Positions 5,482 to 11,562 of a DNA stretch of 11,562 nt are shown here, one piece after another (position 1 is the first letter of the stretch; each line of letters starts with the position of its first letter). Source of the stretch: Thermoleophilia bacterium (GTDB lineage Bacteria > Actinomycetota > Thermoleophilia > Gaiellales > Gaiellaceae). The position numbers were made by a program, and so were the translations under genes. The notes beneath the pieces are model-generated. The model had not been told where the DNA came from, did not search any database, and saw nothing but the letters and a program-made list of their open reading frames with translations. The stretch is taken from NCBI GenBank assembly GCA_014534415.1, contig JACVRM010000061.1, positions 1 to 11,562 of the forward strand. Direction: 5' to 3'.

Positions 5482-6402
5482 TCAGCCGTCCGGCGCCGAG
5501 ACGCGCAGCGCGAAGACGTCAGGCCGGTGGTAGTGCCCGGCGGGGTCGAAGCGCTGGCGCTCCTCGAGCAGCCGCGATGGCTCGAGGTCTGCGTAGAGGA
5601 TCCCCTCCTCGTCGTACAGCGGCCCGGCCAGGTACCCGCCGTCCGGCCCGAGGATCGCGCTGCCCCCGCGGCCGATGATCTCATGGCCGTCGATCAACTG
5701 GCGGAGCGGGAAGTCGTGCGGGTAGCCCGACGCGCGCTGGAAATGGGACGGCGCGATGACGAAGGCGCGCGACTCGCGTGCGATGTGCACGAGCGTGGCC
5801 TGCCACGCCGCGCCGTCGTCGGCCGTCGACGCGACGTAGATCTCGACGCCCGACTCGTAGAGCGCGAACCGCGCCAGCGGCATGTAGTTCTCCCAGCAGA
5901 TGAGGCCGCCGAGGCGGCCGACATCCGTCGCGATTGCCCGGAGCCCCCGCCCGTCGCCGGGGCCCCAGACGAGGCGCTCGTGATTCGTCGGCACGAGCTT
6001 GCGGTGGTGCAGCGCCAGCGAGCCGTTCGGCGCGTGGAACAAGAGCGTGTTGTAGAGCGTGCCCGGCCGTTCGGAATCGATCTCCGTGATGCCAGTCACG
6101 AGCCAGACGTCGTGGCGGGCGGCGGTCTGGGCGATCCGGTCGGCCGCCGGGCCGGGAATCGACACGGCTTCGCGGGCCAGGAGAGCGAACGCCGCCTTCG
6201 CGCGCGGATCGGCCCAGCCGGCGAGCGCCTTCGCCCACACCGACGACGGATAGGCGGGTACGAACGCCTCCGGGAACACGACCAGGCGGGCGCCCGCGGC
6301 GGCCGCTTCGGCAGTGAGCGCGTCGAGCCGGTCGATCGTCGCCTCGCGATTGAGAATCGCAGGTTCGGCCTGCACGCAGGCGGCCTTGACGGGTTCCTTC
6401 AC
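5482..6402 (-). CDS. Nitrilase-family carbon-nitrogen hydrolase
   Basis: Hydrolyses a nitrile, or possibly an amide, through the Glu-Lys-Cys triad. Triad residues are E45 (VVFPEAFVPAYP), K135 (HHRKLVPTNHERLVWGPGDG) and C169 (GGLICWENYMPL). The CWENYMPL context and the C-terminal GHYHRPDVF are typical of true nitrilases (branch 1) rather than amidases or beta-ureidopropionases; the substrate is unknown. The length of 306 residues is normal. The start is GTG at 6402 with no clear Shine-Dalgarno, but a TANNNT box lies 6 bases upstream, which suggests a leaderless mRNA. It lies downstream of mutY on the same strand with a 66-base gap, so it may also be read from the mutY promoter. It is not part of the conserved block and looks like an insertion. 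Confidence 0.93.
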   Translation of the reverse strand: MKEPVKAACVQAEPAILNREATIDRLDALTAEAAAAGARLVVFPEAFVPAYPSSVWAKALAGWADPRAKAAFALLAREAVSIPGPAADRIAQTAARHDVWLVTGITEIDSERPGTLYNTLLFHAPNGSLALHHRKLVPTNHERLVWGPGDGRGLRAIATDVGRLGGLICWENYMPLARFALYESGVEIYVASTADDGAAWQATLVHIARESRAFVIAPSHFQRASGYPHDFPLRQLIDGHEIIGRGGSAILGPDGGYLAGPLYDEEGILYADLEPSRLLEERQRFDPAGHYHRPDVFALRVSAPDG

Positions 6403-6408
6403 AAGCCG

Positions 6409-6414
6409 AGGCTA
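6409..6414 (-). promoter_or_regulatory. Proposed -10 box (TAGCCT) of a leaderless nitrilase promoter
   Basis: On the minus strand TAGCCT is followed by six bases and then the GTG start. The spacing equals that upstream of gltX. No TTGACA-like -35 is evident. Confidence 0.4.
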
Positions 6415-6468
6415 TCCGAGCAGCCGAGCGGAGCGACTGACGCGGACGGCGGCGTAGCCGTTCGCGCG

Positions 6469-7185
6469 CTAGACGGGCAGGCGGACGACGGCGCCCGTTA
6501 CTTCGACGAGGCCGTCGTCGCGCAGCGCCGCGACGGCCTCGTCGTCGAGCTCCGCGAGAGGGCGGGCACGCGCGGCGACGAGCCGCAACGTCTGCGAGCG
6601 CCGCTGGCGGAACGAGCCCTCGAGCGGCGGCTGCCGGCGCAGCGGCTCGTAGCGGCGGTTACGCGAGGGGCACTGCACGGCGAGCGGGCAGATGCGGCAG
6701 CGCGGGACGCGCCCGAGGCAGACCGTGGCGCCGAGGTCGAACAGCGCCTGGGCGCAGGCGCTGTCGAACCGCCGCCCTGTTCGCTCCTGCACCCGCCGGA
6801 CATTCGTGTCGACCGGGAGCACCGGCTTGCCGAACGCGAAGGCGCGAACCGCATCCGCGGTGTAGCGGCCAACGCCGGGTAGATCCGTCAGATCGTCGGG
6901 CCAGCCGCGCTCCGTGATTTGGCGGGCGGCACGGTGGAGGTTGAGCGCGCGGCGGTTGTAGCCGAGCCCTTGCCATTCGCGGATCACGTCGGCTGGTAGG
7001 GCTGCGGCGAGCGAGGCGGCGGTCGGCCACCGCTCGAGCCATGCGAGGTAGCGCGGGACGACCCGTGAGACCTGCGTCTGCTGCAGCATCACCTCGGAGA
7101 CGAGAATGGCGTACGCGTCGCGCGTCCGGCGCCACGGCAGGTCGCGCCCGTGCTCGGCGAACCAGTCGAGGAGCGCTTTACGCAC
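6469..7185 (-). CDS. mutY: A/G-specific adenine glycosylase (MutY-type), compact
   Basis: Removes adenine mispaired with 8-oxoguanine or G in base-excision repair. The HhH-GPD fold shows the catalytic E31 in SEVMLQQTQ (a MutY signature), the helix-hairpin-helix LPGVGRYTADAV (102-113), the catalytic D126 in VDTNV, and a [4Fe-4S] cluster with C156-x6-C163-x2-C166-x5-C172. Only about 66 residues follow the cluster, so the NUDIX-like 8-oxoG recognition domain of full-length MutY is missing; the tail QRRSQTLRLV...DDGLVEVTG resembles that of short actinobacterial homologues. I chose the GTG at 7185 (238 residues); an ATG about 80 bases upstream would add an Arg-rich leader with no family support. 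A TANNNT box lies 8 bases before this GTG. An endonuclease-III-like specificity is less likely given MLQQTQ. Confidence 0.92.
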   Translation of the reverse strand: MRKALLDWFAEHGRDLPWRRTRDAYAILVSEVMLQQTQVSRVVPRYLAWLERWPTAASLAAALPADVIREWQGLGYNRRALNLHRAARQITERGWPDDLTDLPGVGRYTADAVRAFAFGKPVLPVDTNVRRVQERTGRRFDSACAQALFDLGATVCLGRVPRCRICPLAVQCPSRNRRYEPLRRQPPLEGSFRQRRSQTLRLVAARARPLAELDDEAVAALRDDGLVEVTGAVVRLPV

Positions 7186-7193
7186 GGCGGACG

Positions 7194-7199
7194 AGTGTA
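7194..7199 (-). promoter_or_regulatory. Proposed -10 box (TACACT) of a leaderless mutY promoter
   Basis: TACACT on the minus strand ends 8 bases before the GTG at 7185, so the transcript would start within a base or two of the start codon. No Shine-Dalgarno is visible before that GTG. Confidence 0.4.
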
Positions 7200-7210
7200 C
7201 GCGGCACTTC

Positions 7211-7237
7211 CGTCTTCTCTGCCGGAACCGGAAGACG
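7211..7237. repeat. CGTCTTC...GAAGACG inverted repeat between mutY and gltX
   Basis: Perfect 7-base arms (7211-7217 and 7231-7237) lie in the divergent promoter region, with an overlapping alternative CTTCCG/CGGAAG pairing. It is upstream of the proposed -10 boxes of both genes and could be an operator shared by them. The role is inferred from position. Confidence 0.3.
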
Positions 7238-7316
7238 CATGTTCGCAGCAGCCAGGTGGGGTGCATGTCGCGCGAGTGGGCCCGAAACGGTGGAGTTCGC
7301 CGCGCCGCCGCCCGCG

Positions 7317-7322
7317 TAGCAT
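7317..7322 (+). promoter_or_regulatory. Proposed -10 box (TAGCAT) of a leaderless gltX promoter
   Basis: TAGCAT is followed by CGGGGC and then the ATG at 7329, so transcription would start at the A of the start codon. The CGGGGC does not look like a Shine-Dalgarno. It probably drives gltX, cysS, rlmB and yacP together. The -35 region is weak. Confidence 0.45.
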
Positions 7323-7328
7323 CGGGGC

Positions 7329-8390
7329 ATGGTTCGCGTCCGCTTCGCGCCGAGCCCCACCGGGTCGCTGCACCTGGGGAGCGCACTCTCCGCGGTGGCG
7401 AACCGCCGCTTCGCGGACGAGCACGGCGGCGTCCTGCTCCTGCGCATCGACGACACCGATCCCGAGCGGAACGTGCCCGGCGGCGAGCGATCGATTCTGC
7501 AGGAGCTGGAGTGGCTCGGCATCGCCTGGGACGAGGGCCCGGTCCGGCAGAGCGAGCGACGCGACCGCCACGCCGCCGCTGCGGCGCGCCTCGAGCAGCA
7601 CGGCGGGGCGGTCCGCGAACGCGACGGCTCGCTCCGCTTCGACGCCGAACGCCGGCCGACGCTGCTCCGCCCGGACGGCACGGCCACGTACCACCTCGCA
7701 AGCGTGGTCGACGACGCGGAGCTCGGCGTCACTCACGTCGTCCGCGGCAAGGACCACCTCCCGAACACGCCGCTCCAGGCGCGGCTCGCGCGCGCCCTGG
7801 GCTACGAGCCGCCCAAGTTCCTCCACCACGGCCTGCTCGTCGGTGAGGACGGCCAGAAGCTCGGCAAGCGTCACGGCCTTTCGGCCCTCGCCGATCTTCG
7901 CGAAGCGGGCATTCCGGCCGAGGCGGTACGGCGCTACCTCGAGGAGCTCGGTCTGCCGCGCGGCGACGTGCACGTCGATCTCGCTCGTATCCGCCGCCTG
8001 TCGATCGACGTCCTGAAGGAGCTGCCCGACGCCGAGCTCGCCGCGCGCTCCGGCGCCGCAGTCGACTTCGCGCCCGCGCTGCGTGGGGCACGTGACCTCA
8101 ACGAGGCGCGCGCGACGGCGCGCAGCCTTGCCGAGTCGCCCGCGGTGCGGCTGCCTGCCGAGGCCCAGCCGACGCTCGAGCGCTTCCGCGAGCTGCGCCT
8201 GCGCGCTCCGGCCCGCGTCGACGCCGAAGCCGCCCGCGCGGTCGTCCGGGAGCTGAAAGCGGTCGGCGGCGAACTCCGCACGCTCCGCGTCGCGCTGACC
8301 GGCCGCGACCGCGGCCCGGAGCTCTGGGCAGTGCTGGTCGCACTCGATCGCGACGAGGCGCTCCGCAGAATCGCCGCCGCCCTCCAGTAA
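7329..8390 (+). CDS. gltX: Glutamyl-tRNA synthetase, compact form
   Basis: Class I synthetase that charges tRNA with glutamate. HIGH-type motif PSPTGSLHLGSA (8-19), LRIDDTD (38-44), TYHLASVVDD (120-129), THVVRGKDHLPNTP (135-148) and the KMSKS-type KLGKRHG (177-183) identify the family; the C-terminal helical domain keeps ELKAVGGELRTLRVALTGRDRGPEL. At 353 residues it is far shorter than the usual 460-490. About 60-70 residues are missing between the HIGH and KMSKS motifs, and the C-terminal anticodon-binding part is reduced. Two normally acidic motif positions differ: RIEDTD is RIDDTD, and RGEDH is RGKDH. The presence of the helical domain argues against glutamyl-Q-tRNA(Asp) synthetase. It lies 10 bases before cysS, as gltX and cysS are close in Bacillus. 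Family sure; whether it is the housekeeping enzyme is open. Confidence 0.88.
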   Translation: MVRVRFAPSPTGSLHLGSALSAVANRRFADEHGGVLLLRIDDTDPERNVPGGERSILQELEWLGIAWDEGPVRQSERRDRHAAAAARLEQHGGAVRERDGSLRFDAERRPTLLRPDGTATYHLASVVDDAELGVTHVVRGKDHLPNTPLQARLARALGYEPPKFLHHGLLVGEDGQKLGKRHGLSALADLREAGIPAEAVRRYLEELGLPRGDVHVDLARIRRLSIDVLKELPDAELAARSGAAVDFAPALRGARDLNEARATARSLAESPAVRLPAEAQPTLERFRELRLRAPARVDAEAARAVVRELKAVGGELRTLRVALTGRDRGPELWAVLVALDRDEALRRIAAALQ

Positions 8391-8400
8391 CGTCCCCGGC

Positions 8401-9674
<1,274 letters not shown>

Positions 9675-9678
<4 letters not shown>

Positions 9679-10385
9679 TCGGCGACCAGGTCTACGGCCG
9701 GCGGGCCGTGCGCGAGCTGATCCGCGGTCCACGCGAGGTACTCGAGCTGTGGACGACCGAGCGCGCGCTCGCCGGCGAGGCATGGCTGCGCGACACGCCC
9801 GGCGTGCGCGTTCAGGTGAAGCCGGAGCGTGTGCTGACCGGCGCAGCCGGCACGCCCGATCACCAGGGGGTGCTCGCGCGCGCCGAGCCGTACCGGTACT
9901 CGGACGGCCACGAGCTCGCCGCCCAGCCGGGCGCGCTGCTCGTCTGTCTGGACCGCGTCAGCGATCCGCGCAACCTCGGCGCGGTATGCCGAAGCGCCGA
10001 GGGCGCGGGGGCGAGCGGCGTCGTCGTCCCGGAGCACGGCTCGGCGCGCGTCACCGCGGTCGTCTGCAAGACGTCGGCGGGCGCCGTCGAGCACCTCCCG
10101 GTGGCGGTCGTCGCGAACCTCGCCCGCTACCTCGCCGACGTCAAAGGGCCGTCGCTCTGGGTCTACGCGGCGACGGCCGAGGCGGACCGCTCCCTGTGGG
10201 ACGCCGATCTTGCGGGCGGCGCGGCGTTCGTCCTCGGCGCGGAGGGGCGCGGGCTGCGGCCGCTCGTGCGCCGCTCGTGCGACGAGCAGCTCGCGATCCC
10301 GCTCGCCGGACGCGTGCAATCCCTCAACGTCAGCGTGGCCGCCGCGCTCTTCGTCTTCGAGGCGCGGCGGCAGCGGCGTGCCTGA
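9675..10385 (+). CDS. rlmB: SpoU/TrmH-family RNA 2'-O-methyltransferase, RlmB-type
   Basis: Methylates a ribose 2'-OH in RNA using S-adenosylmethionine; the RlmB subgroup acts on G2251 of 23S rRNA (E. coli numbering). The 236-residue product has an N-terminal RNA-binding substrate domain (YGRRAVRELI...) and the knotted SPOUT domain with motif 1 DRVSDPRNLGAVCRSAEGAG (93-112), motif 2 FVLGAEGRGL (185-194) and motif 3 IPLAGRVQSLNVSVAAAL (208-225). The start GTG 9675 overlaps the cysS stop by four bases. The cysS-rlmB order is shared by mycobacteria and Bacillus, where a Mini-III gene lies between; no Mini-III gene is present here. Methylation site is inferred from family and neighbours. Confidence 0.93.
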
Positions 10386-10812
10386 CTCGACCCTCTACCT
10401 GTTCGACGGCTACAACGTGCTGCACGCGGGGCCGTTTGCGGACGAGCGGGAGCTCGTCGATCGGCTGGCGAGCTTCGTCGCGATCCGCGGCGCGCGCGGC
10501 GTCGTCGTCTTCGACGGCGCGGGCGCCGACCGGACCATTGGCTCGCTCGACGTCCGCTACGCGGCGCACGCCGACGAGGTGCTCGAGCGCCTCGCCGCCG
10601 ACCACCGCACGCGCGAGCGCGTGTGCCTCGTGTCGTCGGACAGCGCACTGCGGGGCACGTCCGGGCAGGAAGTGGAGAAGCTCGCGTCGAACACGTTCGC
10701 GCGCGAGCTTGCCGAGACGCGGCACGACGAATCCCGGCGCTCGCCGCTGGGCGACCGGCTCGACGCCGCCACGCAGGCGCGACTGGAACGGATGCGACGA
10801 GGCGAAAGTTAG
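10378..10812 (+). CDS. YacP-like NYN-domain protein (Rae1-type ribonuclease family)
   Basis: The family's B. subtilis member, YacP/Rae1, is a ribosome-associated endoribonuclease. The 144-residue product has the PIN-like NYN signature FDGYNVLHAG (D10, N13), VVVFDGAGADR, a RYAAHADEVLERL helix and VCLVSSDSALRG, with acidic residues placed for metal binding. It is somewhat shorter than the usual ~170 and ends in a polar, Arg-rich helix. The GTG start at 10378 overlaps rlmB by 8 bases, and rlmB-yacP-sigH is the Bacillus gene order. Function as a ribonuclease is inferred from family only. Confidence 0.85.
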   Translation: MPDSTLYLFDGYNVLHAGPFADERELVDRLASFVAIRGARGVVVFDGAGADRTIGSLDVRYAAHADEVLERLAADHRTRERVCLVSSDSALRGTSGQEVEKLASNTFARELAETRHDESRRSPLGDRLDAATQARLERMRRGES

Positions 10813-10841
10813 ATCGCGCATCGGGGTCCAGCGCAATTGAT

Positions 10842-10870
10842 TTGTAACGTGTGAGGTCCTGTGCTAACTT
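10842..10870 (+). promoter_or_regulatory. Promoter of the sigH-like gene (TTGTAA - 17 - TAACTT)
   Basis: TTGTAA (10842-10847) and TAACTT (10865-10870) are separated by exactly 17 bases and lie in an unusually AT-rich patch. The transcript would start near 10877, leaving a leader of about 70 bases. This gene therefore seems to have its own promoter in addition to any readthrough from yacP. Confidence 0.5.
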
Positions 10871-10871
10871 G

Positions 10872-10914
10872 CCCTCGAGTTGAGGGTGAGGTGTGAGGCG
10901 GCGGCGACGTCGCC
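10872..10914 (+). promoter_or_regulatory. Hairpin, tandem GTGAGG repeats and 12-base palindrome in the sigH leader
   Basis: CCCTC-GAGTT-GAGGG (10872-10886) is a perfect 5-base-pair hairpin at the predicted transcription start. GTGAGG occurs at 10886 and 10893 (7 bases apart) and also at 10851 between the promoter boxes. GGCGACGTCGCC (10903-10914) is a perfect palindrome. The remaining ~35 bases before the ATG show no good Shine-Dalgarno. Such density suggests regulation by a DNA- or RNA-binding factor. Confidence 0.4.
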
Positions 10915-10948
10915 CGCCCTGCTTCTCGCCCGGAGCGTGCTGACAGAG

Positions 10949-11562
10949 ATGGCCCCCCGCGCAGCCACCAGCACCCGGACGCCCCAGAAGGCCCAGCGAG
11001 AGCTCGAGGATCTCCAACTCGCGCTCCGCGCGCGCAACGGTGACGGGCAGGCGCTCGACGCGCTGATCCGGCGCTATACGGGGTTCGTTCGGCTCAAGGC
11101 GAGCTCGTACTTCCTCGCAGGAGGCGACAGCGAAGACCTCATCCAGGAGGGCCTGATCGGCCTCTACAAGGCAGTGCGTGATTTTCGTGCCGACAAGGAG
11201 ACGTCGTTCAGGTCGTTCGCGGAGCTGTGCGTGACGCGCCAGATCATCACCGCGATCAAGACGGCGACCCGCTTCAAGCACTCGCCGCTCAACACCTACG
11301 TGTCGTTCAGCCAGACGCCGGCCGGTCAGGAGGCAGACAGCGAGTGCACGCTCGGTGACGCACTGCCGGGTCCGAGCGTCGACGACCCGTCCGTCTGCGC
11401 CATCTCGACGGAGGAGCTTCAGAGCCTCGTCTTCTGCCTCGGCACGGGACTGTCGAAGCTCGAGGCGGACGCACTGCGCCTCTACCTCGAGGGCTCGTCA
11501 TACGAGCAGATGGCGGCCGAGCTCGGCTGCGACACGAAGACGATCGACAACGCGCTCCAGCG
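10949..11562 (+). CDS. sigH: SigH (Spo0H)-type RNA polymerase sigma factor, 3' end outside window
   Basis: Sigma-70-family factor that directs RNA polymerase to a gene subset. 204 codons are present. The N-terminal region 2 (residues ~30-105) contains YTGFVRLKASSYFLAGGDSE, DLIQEGLIGLYKAVRDF and FAELCVTRQIITAIKTATR, nearly identical in layout to B. subtilis SigH, followed by FKHSPLNTYVSF. After an acidic linker, region 4 carries LEADALRLYLEGSSYEQMAAEL and the recognition-helix start TKTIDNALQR, where the window ends. Start is ATG 10949; an in-frame GTG at 10937 is possible. The gene sits after yacP as in Bacillus, where sigH is followed by rpmG-secE-nusG. Whether it has any sporulation or stress role here is unknown; the name reflects homology and synteny. 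Confidence 0.93.
   Translation, partial: MAPRAATSTRTPQKAQRELEDLQLALRARNGDGQALDALIRRYTGFVRLKASSYFLAGGDSEDLIQEGLIGLYKAVRDFRADKETSFRSFAELCVTRQIITAIKTATRFKHSPLNTYVSFSQTPAGQEADSECTLGDALPGPSVDDPSVCAISTEELQSLVFCLGTGLSKLEADALRLYLEGSSYEQMAAELGCDTKTIDNALQ

Noticed and set aside
5450..5485. GACC-CTTC-GGTC small stem between the converging ispF and nitrilase stops
   Set aside because: Only four base pairs and no T-run; too weak to call a bidirectional terminator.
5470..6882. 470-codon plus-strand frame across nitrilase and mutY
   Set aside because: Exactly opposite two genes with intact catalytic motifs; the translation is Arg-rich and resembles nothing.
7329..8390. Glutamyl-Q-tRNA(Asp) synthetase (gluQ) instead of gltX
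   Set aside because: The C-terminal helical domain with RVALTGRDRGPEL is present, and the gene sits at the gltX position beside cysS.

Overview
This is 11.6 kb of GC-rich bacterial chromosome, densely coding on both strands, with GTG and TTG starts and many overlapping genes. The combination of CarD, the order ispD-ispF-cysS-rlmB and GC-rich codons points to an actinobacterium. A Bacillus-SigH-type sigma factor and a gltX inside the cluster suggest a deep-branching lineage such as Thermoleophilia. That taxon is inferred; there is no rRNA or other direct marker in the window.

Layout. Positions 1-821 (minus) hold the N-terminal part of an FMN-dependent alpha-hydroxy-acid dehydrogenase. Behind its promoter side (884-1306, minus) lies what looks like a TetR-type ligand-binding domain without its DNA-binding half. 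From 1458 the plus strand carries a housekeeping block: radA, carD, ispD, a possible 51-codon ORF, a HAD-like hydrolase and ispF. Two minus-strand genes, a nitrilase and a MutY-type adenine glycosylase (5482-7185), interrupt the block. It resumes with a compact glutamyl-tRNA synthetase (gltX), cysS, rlmB, a YacP/NYN-domain protein and a SigH-like sigma factor that runs off the right edge.

The order radA-...-ispD-ispF-gltX-cysS-...-rlmB-yacP-sigH is the one known from Bacillus subtilis. Here carD stands where disA and yacL would be, a HAD gene is added, and the nitrilase/mutY pair is inserted. The genes cover DNA repair (RadA, MutY), transcription control (CarD, SigH), isoprenoid precursor synthesis by the MEP pathway (IspD, IspF), tRNA charging (GltX, CysS), rRNA methylation (RlmB) and RNA turnover (YacP-like).

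Three points stand out. Four genes that begin transcription units (radA, nitrilase, mutY, gltX) have a TANNNT box 6-8 bases before the start codon, which suggests leaderless mRNAs. ispD has no ATG, GTG or TTG that keeps its nucleotide-binding loop and lies in frame directly behind the carD stop. The GluRS is short and carries changes at normally acidic motif positions. I saw no CRISPR array, tRNA, rRNA, insertion sequence or prophage gene. No gene-free stretch exceeds about 155 bases.
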